Assembly: GCA_963693315.1 (NCBI GenBank)
Contig: OY856188.1
Span: 194,070,322-194,134,321 of the forward strand
Direction: 5' to 3'
Origin: Diogma glabrata
Lineage: Eukaryota; Arthropoda; Insecta; Diptera; Cylindrotomidae
DNA length: 64,000 nucleotides
Shown: positions 10,438-22,704 of the stretch, piece by piece
How the letters are laid out: every line of letters starts with the position of its first letter
How positions within the stretch are numbered: position 1 is the stretch's first letter
Notes under the pieces: model-generated
What the model saw: only the letters and a program-made list of their open reading frames with translations
Database searches by the model: none
Told to the model about the DNA's origin: nothing
Made by a program: the position numbers and the translations under genes

Positions 10438-10632
10438 TCATTTAAATCGCGGCCAAAAAATATATTCGCAAAAAACCGCTTTAATTGAATTGAGTTTTCT
10501 AATCCTGCCAAGAAATGATGGCAAATCAAGTTTCTCTTGCTGTATTGTAGTAGAATTGAACCCCATTCTGAAGAACAACCAATGGACGAAGATTTTTGAT
10601 TTTAAATTATTTGTGGTGATGATTTTAACCAA
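10438..10632 (-). CDS. Small hypothetical ORF in the right arm
   Basis: This is the identical mirror copy of 6529-6723 with the same 64 codons. The flanking hairpin (10402-10437) and the 209-bp repeats are mirrored too. Confidence 0.25.
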   Translation of the reverse strand: MVKIITTNNLKSKIFVHWLFFRMGFNSTTIQQEKLDLPSFLGRIRKLNSIKAVFCEYIFWPRFK

Positions 10633-11760
10633 ATAAACATCTATAGTTGCAAAATTATCTACATAAGCCTACCCAAGTAGCATTTTTGACATAAATTTTA
10701 AAATTATAACGGGCAAATATTGTATAATTCATCAATAGATATTGTCAATGTAGCAAAATTTTTCAATTTAAAGGTATGGTTTGAAGTTTCTCAGAAAAGT
10801 TGTGCGGGGAGACCCACCGCTCGGAAGAAGTTAAATTTCGTAATGTGGAAATAAAAACATATTACATTCTGTATACTGTCTTGTAGTCTTTTTAATATTG
10901 GAGAATCAAAGCCAAAAACTACCAAGCTCTAGACCAATACAGATATTACATTCTTTTAAAAGTCATTAATTATTAGCGGGCTCATACTGTTCATATTCTT
11001 TAAGACAAACTTTATTAACATTGCTTACACTTCACAATTGATCGCATCTTTTAATTATCATTTTCGAGTGGAGAAATCAATAACATCAATAACACCCAAA
11101 TCAATAACATTTACAATGGGCTTATGAAAACTAAAGTAAGATACGAAATGTTTGAGCTCTATTTTTTCAATATTTCTTGCAAAAAAACTGCATTTTTTTC
11201 TCGTTTAAAATATTTCAACTTAAAATGATAAGAAAATGAGTCATCTATCAGGAGTCTTCTATCAAAATGTTAATGAAGCAACAAAAACCAATAGAAGCAA
11301 AATACTCGATAATATGTTTTAAAAATAGTTTTCTGAGTAATTATAGTATTTATAGGATTTATTTTATTATAGTATTTTTGGGGTTATTTTTGATTTTAAA
11401 TTATATGTGGAGCTGATTTTAACCAAGTAAACATCTATAGTTGCAAAATTATCTACATAAGCCTACTCAAGCAGCATTTTTGACATAAATTTTAAAATAA
11501 TCACAGTCAAATGTTGTATAATTCTTCTATAGATATTGTTAATGTAGCAAAATTTTTCAATTGAAAGGTATGGTTTGAAGTTTCTCAGAAAAAATGGTTC
11601 AGATACTGGCTTTTCATTTGTAAATTCCATATCATCTAGCAACTACATAGTTTAGTTCTTGTTTACTGTCTAGATCAACTATTCATTTTGTTAGAAAGGG
11701 AAAGCGCATATACATTAAGGAATTCGTATGATAAATGTGGGATACGTATGATAAATCTAG

Positions 11761-11768
11761 TATTTAAG
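11761..11768 (+). promoter_or_regulatory. TATA-like box for the right-arm CHHC gene
   Basis: TATTTAAG lies 47 nt before the first ATG (11815) and just downstream of a repeated AGAAAGGGAAAGCGC-containing block. It is mirrored exactly in the left arm. Confidence 0.4.
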
Positions 11769-11814
11769 AACGATACAAGGCTGAAATAATTTACATTAGT
11801 AAAAAACAATATAC

Positions 11815-12216
11815 ATGGTAAGTTAAAATTGAAATTTTAATTTTATTTCGTTAATTGATTTATTTTTTATATTTAGATGTCTAGTTTGGTAGGAGTAAAA
11901 AAATATATATGTCCATACAATGTGAATCATCAAATAACCTACAGAAAGTTCTTCCGTCACATTAAAACTTGTAAAGACAAGCAGCCGTCAGGAATACAAG
12001 TTATTTTGTGTAAATATAATATTTACCACGTAATTCCAAAAGAAGACTATGAGGTAATTTGTTAACTTAATACTCAAATTAATAAATATTTTGATTTAAC
12101 ATTTTTTCTTCTTTTTACAGATTCATCTTCTTAATTGCCCTGATCGGGTGGTTTGGAAAGAAGTATTTGATTCATTCAAAAATCACACCACACAAGACGA
12201 ATGGTGCAGCGAATGA
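11815..12216 (+). CDS. GTSF1/Asterix-like double CHHC zinc-finger protein (right-arm copy)
   Basis: A three-exon model fits. ATG (11815-11817) is followed by donor GTAAGT; an acceptor TTTAG precedes 11877; exon 2 runs 11877-12053, ends at GAG|GTAATT, and after an intron with a T-rich tract and TTTTTACAG, exon 3 (12121-12216) ends in TGA. All junctions are phase 0. The product has two perfect C-x5-H-x9-H-x3-C fingers, the second (CKYNIYH...HLLNC) completed only by splicing, which is strong support for the intron. The tail carries Trp residues like the PIWI-contacting tails of GTSF1. The family (U11-48K type CHHC) includes spliceosomal, tRNA-methylation and piRNA-pathway members; the tandem small-protein layout favours GTSF1/Asterix. 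Confidence 0.8.
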
Positions 12217-13259
12217 AAAAACTTAGGCCCAGTTATTTTTAATAATCATAATCTAAAAAACTTTAATAATTAACTATAAAATAAAATAAAAGAAATAATA
12301 AATTTGAAAAATATATAATGTTAGCAAAAAATGATGGCTTTTTATTTATCAAACCCTTTGAAAAAGTCTCTTAAATATGGTTCGTTCTTGTTTACTGTCT
12401 GTCTATATCAACTATCCATTTGTTAGAAAGGGAAAGCGCGTACACTTAAAGATAACTAACTGTAAATCTTATACCTTACTGACTGTTTTAATCGTCATTA
12501 AAAATAATTTGTTTTGGCCCGTCTGATTCTTATCATTTCTGTGTCCCAATTTACCCCAAAGCGCATTAAAAAGAAATGAATCCCTTCATGCTCAAAACTC
12601 CCTAATGAAGTTTTCTTTTTCAATTTGAGTGGAAACATTTGACGGTCAATCACTTGCTTCTTGTTTTAACTTAAGGAAGCAATCCGACTAAGAAAGATAA
12701 TCAATCTAAAAAGTTAATCGTCACATGTCGTCCAACACAATTCATATTTATTCTTAAGAAAAAAAGTTTGAATTCAACAAAAAAAATGTGTCAACACAAC
12801 GACAAAAAAAAAACATTGAAAACAATTTACTATACTACGAATAACATTTACTAATTCCTTAAGAGCTCATCAAATGCGACAGCAAATTTATATTTCACAA
12901 CTATGTGAAAACGAATACAAAAAAATTAACAAAACAAAAAACTAACCAATACATATGATAAACACAATAACAACATCAGAAGCTAATTACCTTTTATATT
13001 ATTAATTTTCTGTCATATTTTTCTTGTTGCATTATTGCATAACATCAGAAATAACTTGACCGACAGACCGCGCTATTCAGATGTATCAGTGTCTATGCCA
13101 AACAATTAAATCTAAAATTTTTCAGACAATTAATCAAATAATGTTCAAATAATGTTCAATCTAAACTAATCTATTGTACTTAATTTTCAAAACGTTTTCA
13201 ATATTTTGCAAGAACAATTAGCTTAGATAGATTGCAGTGTTCATTTTCTTTTTCCTTGG

Positions 13260-13581
13260 TCAGCTGGCTTCAAAACCCCGTTTGAAGCTGCCTTCATTTA
13301 TACTCTTACAAAACTCGTTGATATTTTCTGGATAAATTTGTCTAGCAAGCGGTAGATTTGAGATTTATCTCGGGGGTTATTAAACATAACAAGGTATTTG
13401 CAGTTTAACGAAATGTCTCAGTAAAATTTTCTTTGGAACACATTTTGGGTAATTAATATAACAGATATATTTCGATGATGTGAACCCTTGGTAAATAATT
13501 CACAAACGTTTTTATTATACGCCTCAGTCATTAAATCATCCAAGATGATTAATGTGTTTTCTAGATTATCAAAATTTTCGC
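13260..13581 (-). pseudogene. Polinton packaging ATPase, right-arm pseudogene
   Basis: This copy keeps the Walker B block (TLIILDDLM), the GSHHRNISV block, LITQN, the in-frame TGA at 13418-13420, and the C-terminal NPRDKSQIYR. It lacks the frameshifting A found in the left arm. Everything upstream of ENFDNLE, including Walker A, is gone: at about 13581 the sequence switches to the neighbouring plus-strand ORF. The two arms are therefore damaged in different places, except for the shared TGA, which must predate their separation or have been spread by conversion. Confidence 0.85.
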
Positions 13582-13836
13582 AGCAACAAGCTGGTAAAGA
13601 CAAAATTTGGGGACCGGGTTGTGCTGGTCATCAAAGATACCGGGAATTTATACATGCTGCCAAGGCTAACAAAATTATTTGTTGGCCAAGAAGCCAACAT
13701 CACAAATATGCTGATCAAATTCATCGGTAGAGATGCTTCCAAAATGAACGCACCATTATATGAGTTTCGTGTGAAACCAATGGCGTTATTGGTTGAAGAC
13801 GAAACTCAATTCGAGATGGATGGTCAGCTGTTTTAA
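13580..13836 (+). pseudogene. C-terminal part of a conserved-looking Polinton ORF
   Basis: About 84 codons, open to the left junction, read SNKLVKTKFGDRVVLVIKD, a leucine-rich middle (YMLPRLTKLF) and end DGQLF before TAA. The alternating hydrophobic pattern suggests a beta-rich domain. It resembles in flavour a protein family I associate with insect virus-like elements, possibly ssDNA-binding, but I cannot confirm that. The 5' part was lost in the deletion that also removed the ATPase Walker A region, so it is a fragment. Confidence 0.45.
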
Positions 13837-14096
13837 TAAAAAATTAATGTATTAAAACAAATTTTAAAAAATTAATTAATAAAATAAAAATTTTGTTTAA
13901 AGTTTTTACAAAACTATAACAAAAAAATAAAAAAAAGATTTCATTTTTTATTTAAATAAGTTTTTTCCAAAATTATAGCAAGTTTTTCACATTTCGAACA
14001 TCTGTTTATAATTTTTAGTTAAGCCGTACGCAATTACGCAAAATACAAAAAACTACAACAAAAACAATTTTTGTTACCTACAAAAAAAAATATATC

Positions 14097-15246
14097 ATGA
14101 ACATCTTCAATTTTTTTTTTTTGTCGAGAAAATTAAAATCTTACATAACAAAACAACAAAGTGTCATAATATCGAGACAAGGTCAAGATCAACCAAAGAT
14201 CAACCAAAAAAAAATTGATTTAAACTCAAAGCAAATGTTTTGTTTTTTCATTCATGTAACATACTCGTATATTTTTTTCTTATTAAACCTCCCACATCAA
14301 TTAACACATCATGTGAGAAAGTCCCATATTTTTGTAATATAATATCGAGACAAAAATTGTTGTTGTAGCTTATCAACCAAAAAAAAAATTGATTAAAACT
14401 CAATCGAAATGAATTTTTTCTTATAAGATACAACAACAAAAAAACAAGATATAAATCATTTTCTCTAGATTTTCTTTCAAACTCAGTCTCAAATTAAAAT
14501 CTTACATAACAAAACAACAAAGTGTCATAATATCGAGACAAGGTCAAGATCAACCAAAGATCAACCAAAAAAAATTGATTTAAACTCAAAGCAAATGTTT
14601 TGTTTTTTCATTCATGTAACATACTCGTATATTTTTTTCTTATTAAACCTCCCACATCAATTAACACATCATGTGAGAAAGTCCCATATTTTTGTAATAT
14701 AATATCGAGACAAAAATTGTTGTTGTAGCTTATCAACCAAAAAAAAAAAATTGATTTAAACTCAATCGAAATGAATTTTTTCTTATAAGATACAACAACA
14801 AAAAAAACAAGATTTAAATCATTTTCTCTAGTTTTTCTTTTAAACTCAAAGCAAATGTTTTGTTTTTTCATTCATGTAACATACTCGTATATTTTTTCTT
14901 ATTAAACCTCCCACATCAATTAACACATCATGTGAGAAAGCCCCATATTTTTGTAATATAATATCGAGACAAAAATTGTTGTTGTAGCTTATCAACCAAA
15001 AAAAAAAAATTGATTAAAACTCAATCGAAATGAATTTTTTCTTATAAGATACAACAACAAAAAAACAAGATATAATCGAAAATGAATTTTTTCTTATAAG
15101 ATACAACAACAAAAAAGATTTAAATCACTTTCTCTAGTTTTTCTTTCAAACTCAGTTTCTCAATGCAATTTGAATCAATTACATCGTATATTTTTTTCTT
15201 ATTAGACCTCCCACATCAATTAACACATCATGTGAGAAAGTCCCAT
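14097..15246 (-). repeat. Subterminal repeat array, right end (four motif copies)
   Basis: The inverse of the left-end motif (CACATCATGTGAGAAAGTCC) occurs at about 14305, 14665, 14925 and 15220. The first two lie in tandem copies of a roughly 360-bp block that also includes long A-runs and a CATACTCGTATA segment. It explains most of the length difference between the arms. Confidence 0.8.
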
Positions 15247-15288
15247 AATTTTTAGTCTATGTGCAGAACCTCCCATAACACTACTACT

Positions 15289-15294
15289 AGTGTA
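15289..15294. repeat. 6-bp target site duplication AGTGTA, right copy
   Basis: Direct partner of 2153-2158. The flanking RT sequence resumes immediately (TCATCAATCCTAGG, the complement of the RT PLPRIDD region). Confidence 0.93.
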
Positions 15295-15659
15295 TCATCA
15301 ATCCTAGGCAATGGGTAGCTATCCTTCTTCGTAACTATGTTTAGTTTCCTGTAGTCAACACAAAATCTCAAACTCCCATCTTTCTTGCCAATTAACACCA
15401 CAGGTGAGCTCCAGGGACTGTCTGAAGGCTCAATCACACCAGCTTCTTTCATATCTCTCACCATTTTATCAGCTTCCTCTCTTTTAGCTAATGGTAATCT
15501 CCTTGGCGCTTGGCGTATCGGCTTTTCTGCTCCGGTGTCAATACGATGTTTTACCATATTGGTTCTGCCATTCCCTTCAGGTGTACTACAGAATACAGAC
15601 TTGTGCCGCTCCAACAATTGACGTGCTGCTTTCTTCTGTTCTTCTGAAAGCTCTTCTGT
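15295..15659 (-). pseudogene. pol: Gypsy-A RT, N-terminal half
   Basis: This encodes the start of the Gypsy [12 protein letters not shown], then [39 protein letters not shown] and VDYRKLN...[10 protein letters not shown], where the Polinton interrupts it. It is continuous in frame with the protease upstream except for a UGA at about 15660, which is also present in Gypsy-B and Gypsy-C. Confidence 0.92.
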
Positions 15660-16480
15660 TCATTTCTGCACAAGTTGCTCCATTTCTGCCTTTTGTTGTT
15701 TTGTGTTGACCGAGCAATTGATGTTTTTCTGCTCGCACTTTATTATTTTAGCTACCTCTTCACATTGTCCTATGATTGATCCTTTTTTCATTGTTTTCTG
15801 CGCATCTGACAGATTTAAAACTCTTACTGGTATTTTGTAATCAGCATCCGATCTAACTAAAGTTTTCCCTATAACGACTTCTTTAAAATTTTGATGTTCT
15901 TTGTTGGCTTCTACAACCCACAACCTGGGTGACCCAGAACCTCCTTCCAATTTTCCCCAAATGATTGTTTCTGATTGGGGTGACAGCTTTTCCCTGTGAT
16001 CTAATATTATTCGACGAACACAGTTTGAATCTTCACCATTAAATTGGAGTGGCAACTCAACATTTCCGTACGTGAGTACTCCTTTGCCAGCATCAATAAC
16101 GAATCCATTTGGCCTCATGAAGTCTATTCCCAGGATTACTTCATCCACAATGTCAGCTACAACCACTTCATGTTGAAAGTGAGTATTCCCGATTTCAAAG
16201 TTGACCACTTTCTTTCCTTTAATACTTGCACTTTCGCCAGTAGCTGTCTGCATTCGGTATCTTCCTGCTGGTTTTAGTTTCCCTTTTACAACATCAGTGC
16301 GGACAATTGTATTTGTTGCTCCCGTATCTAACGTGATGACACAATTTTTTCCATCAATATTAGCCCTAACAGTAAGGCTGTCACCTCCCCTTGTCAATCT
16401 CGATACGTGGATGAAAGTTATGGGGCAATCGGTTGTGGGAGCCAGCTTACGCCCCTTTAGGCTGGCTCGTTGTAGTTTAA
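15660..16480 (-). CDS. Gypsy-A aspartic protease region
   Basis: The retropepsin active site is VITLDTGATNTIVR, followed by ILGIDFMRPNGF. The frame is entered by a -1 shift from gag at the heptamer at 16475-16481; no ATG is needed, and the frame is open from there. It ends at a UGA after LVQK, directly followed in frame by the RT linker. This is the only Gypsy-A frame without an added lesion, though it cannot function within this broken element. Confidence 0.85.
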
Positions 16481-16481
16481 C
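16439..16481 (-). promoter_or_regulatory. -1 ribosomal frameshift cassette, Gypsy-A
   Basis: On the minus strand GTTAAAC (16475-16481) sits in the gag frame as G-TTA-AAC, followed by a 6-nt spacer and an 8-bp stem GAGCCAGC/GCTGGCTC with a 14-nt loop containing the gag stop. Gypsy-B has U where this has C in the left strand (GU versus GC pair), so the pairing is preserved. Confidence 0.7.
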
Positions 16482-17864
16482 TGATTCGGTGCTGCTCCAT
16501 CGTCCTCTCTAGCTTGCTGCACCCGTTCTTCTGCTGGACGTCTCTGTATAGGCGATGCTGATCTTGCTCGTTTCCTTCTAACATCTCGGCATTCTCTCGA
16601 AATATGGCCCGACTTGCCACATAGTCAGCATCGAATTTTGTCACTTCTGACACTCTCTCGTAGTTTTGGTTTATAAACGTTGTCATCAGCCAACTCTACC
16701 CGGCGTATTTTAATCGATGGTTTTATAATTGCTTGCGCGGTTTCATTTGTCAAGGCATAAGCAATAGTTTCAGCGAATGTTGGTTTTGACGACAACATTA
16801 CAGCTTTTCTTGTTTCTGGATCACGAATACCATCAGTAAACGCCTCGATCTTCATTTTCTCCATAAAATATGGTGGAGTGTTCGAGTGTGCCAAATGTAC
16901 AAGCCTCTCCACTGCCGAGGAATAGTCCTGTAAGCTTTCTCCGTTGCGTTGCAAGCGACCTTTTAACTCGATTCTGTATAACTCCTTTTTATGGTCGCTG
17001 CCATATTTACGCTCCAACGCATTCATCACCTCTGCATAACTTTTGCGATCGTTTTCTGGTACTGCCTGTAATGCTTCAGCTGCTTCCCCTTTAAGTGCAA
17101 CTATCAATGCAGCAAGACGATTTTCGGCGTTCCAAACATTTTGATCTGCTGCAGTCTCGAACTGGAACTTGAAGATGCCGAACGATGTTGTTCCATCGTA
17201 TGACGGTGGTTTTAATTTAATATTTGCTATCTGTTGTACCACCTGTGAAGTAACTTTAGCTGTTTCAACATCCTGCAACCGTTTTTCGAAATCATCAACT
17301 TTCGATAAAACCTTATGCTCAAAATCTTGAATTTCACTTTGAATCTTCTCGACCTTTCCATCAAATGCCGTCGAGATTTGGAGAAGTTTCTCATCCATAA
17401 TTTGCTTTACTTCATCGCGATTTAAAGCTAATTGCTGGCTGATTGTTTCACTAATTTCTTCTTTGTTAGCAGCCAATTGTTGATTGATGTTACTGATTTC
17501 TTCCTTAGTTGCAGCCATTTGTTGATTGATGTTACTACTTTGTTGATCAAATTTTTGATTCAGTTCGTCTTTATTGGCAACCATCTGTTGACTGATGTTC
17601 AGCCATTAACTGCGTAAAATCGCAGTTTCCAGATGGTAATGTTGTTGTTGTTTCCGCAACAAAACTTTTCTCCTCATCAGCTGCCACTAGATCATTATTT
17701 GTACTAATCACTCCAAACTGGTAACCTTCCACAACTACTCCACTAGCTTCCATAGCTTCTCGAAGCCGTATCGTTAATTCAGTTTTGTTGCCGGTTGTTG
17801 CCAATCCACGTTGTTCTAGTTCTTTCTTTAACTCAAGAACCTTCAAATCACTTAATAAAACCAT
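16457..17864 (-). pseudogene. gag: Gypsy-A gag, disrupted
   Basis: It starts MVLLSDLKVLELKKELEQRG, a SAP-like N-terminus (LTIRLREAMEA), then a long coiled-coil region (NINQQLAANKEEIS repeats), the capsid-like core (PPSYDGTTSFGIFKFQFETAA) and a CCHC knuckle. Relative to Gypsy-B it lacks part of the coiled coil and has a frame break near 17580, and its zinc knuckle is cut by a TGG-to-TGA change at about 16626. It retains two codons (AE) and the correct frame at KYGSDHK that Gypsy-B has lost. Confidence 0.88.
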
Positions 17865-17899
17865 TATTAACAGCTAACTAATCCCGCCGCTGTCACCAA

Positions 17900-20551
<2,652 letters not shown>

Positions 20552-21202
20552 TGTTACGATTACAGAAAAATCTAGACGATTACGGTTACTTCTAGGAAAA
20601 TCAAATCAACAAAATACTACAACAGATTAATGAAATGAATATTGTTGTTGTTGTCTCTTCTTAGAAATAGGGTCAACATAAACGATTTTATGAATCAAAT
20701 CAACATAACGTAAAATAATCGAATATTCTAATATTTTCTCAAGGTTTCTGGAAAGTGATGCCGAATTATCTAGAAGTATTGGAGAAGGTATATAAGAAAA
20801 TTACTTCTTGTAGTTTTGAATTAGTTTTATTTTAAACCTGCGATTGTGAAGTTAAAATTATAAAAGTGATCTTTAAATTAGTTTTGTGTAAAGTTATAAG
20901 TGTAATAAAGTTATAAGTTTTATTGAGTAGAAATATTTTGTGTATTATTTTCAACGTTGTGAACTGGAAATTTCTACAATAAACCGTTGGAGTTTCTGAA
21001 GCTGTTCAAAGAATATTCTAGTTAGGAATATTGTTTGCTGTATTGTTTTCCTGTTGTTGTGGAACAATTAAGGTGTTGAAGACTTAATAAAACCTGGTGT
21101 TTTTGCTTACTAATCAGTGATCGAACTCAGAAAGAGATTGGGAATTGCGTCTATCGAATTGTGAGTTAGGCCAATTCGAAGGAAGTTTGGAAAAACGTAA
21201 CA
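20552..21202 (+). repeat. Gypsy-B 5' LTR
   Basis: 651 bp from TGTTACG to CGTAACA. A TATA box (20789-20796) and an AATAAA (21086-21091) give a U3-R-U5 layout. It differs from the 3' LTR by about three substitutions or indels shared by both duplicated units, plus one unique base. Confidence 0.95.
20789..20796 (+). promoter_or_regulatory. LTR TATA box
   Basis: TATATAAG about 240 nt into the LTR, followed by the presumed start near 20820. It is conserved in the other plus-strand LTRs (26534, 29558, 35303). Confidence 0.55.
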
Positions 21203-21236
21203 TTGGTGACATCAGCGGATTAGTTAGCTGTTAATA

Positions 21237-22686
21237 ATGGTTTTATTAAGTGATTTGAAGGTTCTTGAGTTAAAGAAAGAACTAGAACAACGTGGATTGT
21301 CAACAAGTGGAAACAAAACTGAATTAATGCTACGGCTTCGACAAGGTATGGAAGCCAATGGAATGGACGTGGAAAGTTACCGGTTTGGAGTGATTAGTAC
21401 AAATGCTGATTCAATAGCAGCTGATGAGGAGAAAAGTTCTGTTGCGGAAACAACAACCTCATTGCCACCTGCAAATTGTGATTTTACGCAGTTAATGGCT
21501 ATGATGCAGCAAATGAATTTGAATATAAGCCAGACAAAACAAGAAATTAGTTTCAACATGAATCAACAGTTGGAGAAAGTCAACAATAATATGGCTGCAA
21601 ATAAGGAAGAGATCAGCTGCAACATCAATCAACAATTGGCTGCAAATAAAGAAGAAATCAGTAACATCAATCAACAGTTAGAAGCAATAAACACAAACAT
21701 TGCTATGAGTCGCGAGGAAGTCAAACAAATTATGGATGAGAAACTTCTACAAATGTCAACGGCATTCGATGGAAAAGTCGAGAAGATTCAAAACGATATC
21801 CAAGAATTAGAACAAAAAGTGCTTGACGAAAACAAAAAGGTACTTTCCAAGGTTGATGATATCGAAAAACGGTTGCAGGATGTTGAGACGACTAAAGTTA
21901 CTTCCCAGGTGGTACATCAAGTAGCAAATATTAAATTAAAACCACCATCATACGATGGAACAACATCGTTCGGCATCTTCAAGTTCCAGTTCGAGACTGC
22001 AGCAGATCAAAATGTTTGGAACGCTGAAAATCGTCTAGCTGCATTGATAGTAGCTCTTAAGGGGGAAGCACTACAGGCAGTGCCAGAAAGTGACCGAAAA
22101 AGCTATGCTGAAGTGATGAATGCGTTGGAGCGAAAATATGTGCAGCGACCACAAAAAGGAGCTATACCGGATCGAGTTAAAGGGTCGCTTGCAACGGAAT
22201 GGAGAAAGCCTTCAGGACTATTCTTCGGCAGTAGAACGGCTTGTACATTTGGCACACTCAAGTACTCCACCGTATTTTATGGAGAAAATGAAGATCGAGG
22301 CTTTTACTGATGGCATTCGTGATCCAGAAACACGAAAGGCAGTAATGTTGTCGCCAAAAGCAACATTCGCAGAAACTATTGCTTATGCCTTAACAAATGA
22401 AACTGCACAAGCAATTATTAAACCATCAATTAAAATACGCCGGGTAGAGTTGGCTGCTGATAACAATTACAAGCCCAGAGCAAGAGAAAGCATTCGAAGT
22501 GACAGAATACGATGCTGGTTATGTGGCAAGTTGGGCCATATTTCGAGAGAATGTCGAGAGGTTAGAAGGAAACGAGCAAGATCAGCATCGCCTATGCAGA
22601 GACGTCAAGCAGAAGAACGGGTGCAGCAAGCTAGAGAAGACGATGGAGCAGCGCCGCATCCGTTAAACTACAACGAGTCAGCCTAA
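21237..22686 (+). pseudogene. gag: Gypsy-B gag, one frameshift
   Basis: It starts at ATG 21237 (MVLLSDLKVLELKKELEQRG), a SAP-like helix pair, followed by a long Q/N-rich coiled coil (about residues 85-235), the capsid-like core from PPSYDGTTSFGIFKFQF, and the knuckle CWLCGKLGHISREC near 22510. A single extra T at about 22140, after NALERKY, shifts the frame; sequence continues in the +1 frame from SDHKKELYRIELKGRL to the stop at 22684-22686. Gypsy-A lacks this insertion, so it is a lesion and not a programmed shift. The product would be the structural polyprotein. Confidence 0.92.
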
Positions 22687-22704
22687 AGTGGCGTAAGCTG
22701 GCTC
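22662..22704 (+). promoter_or_regulatory. -1 ribosomal frameshift cassette, Gypsy-B
   Basis: Slippery heptamer GTTAAAC (22662-22668, read G-TTA-AAC in gag) is followed by spacer TACAAC and a stem GAGTCAGC (22675-22682) pairing with GCTGGCTC (22697-22704). The gag TAA lies in the loop. A -1 slip leads straight into the open protease frame, which has no ATG. GUUAAAC is an established -1 slippery sequence in arteriviruses. Confidence 0.75.

Larger units (their letters stand above)
11656..12439. repeat. About 50-bp repeats bracketing the CHHC gene
   Basis: A block starting TTCTTGTTTACTGTCT and ending TTAGAAAGGGAAAGCGC occurs at 11656-11707 and again, in the same orientation, at 12384-12439, either side of the zinc-finger gene. 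Mirror copies lie in the left arm near 4722-4777 and 5454-5506. TATTTAAG-like boxes lie near both, so the blocks may be promoter modules for neighbouring genes. That is inference. Confidence 0.55.
2159..15288. mobile_element. Palindromic Polinton/Maverick-class element (13.1 kb)
   Basis: Termini are AGTAGTGTTATGGG on the left and the inverse on the right, i.e. AG...CT ends. The flanks are a 6-bp AGTGTA duplication, and the element encodes an A32/FtsK-type packaging ATPase. These three traits are diagnostic of Polinton/Maverick elements. The interior is unusual: a left arm (2159-7404) and right arm (9757-15288) are inverted copies of each other around a 2352-bp spacer, with the axis near 8580.5. 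I recognise no protein-primed polymerase B, retroviral-type integrase, adenain-like protease or capsid gene, so this is a non-autonomous derivative. Both ends appear to come from the same end of the parent element. Confidence 0.9.
9757..15288 (-). repeat. Right arm of the Polinton palindrome
   Basis: This is the inverted partner of 2159-7404, about 290 bp longer. The extra length comes mainly from a tandem duplication of a roughly 360-bp subterminal block between about 14100 and 15100. The outermost 120 bp pair almost perfectly with the left end (two or three differences). A deletion near 13580 removed the ATPase N-terminal half, including Walker A, which the left arm retains. Confidence 0.9.

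Noticed and set aside
2159..15288. The palindrome as a simple assembly artefact
   Set aside because: Exact 6-bp duplications, canonical outer ends and arm-specific lesions argue for a real insertion, though long reads are still needed.
22120..22310. Programmed frameshift inside gag (overlapping frames 21237-22310 and 22120-22686)
   Set aside because: Gypsy-A lacks the extra T and reads through in one frame, so this is a mutation. The real frameshift signal is at 22662.
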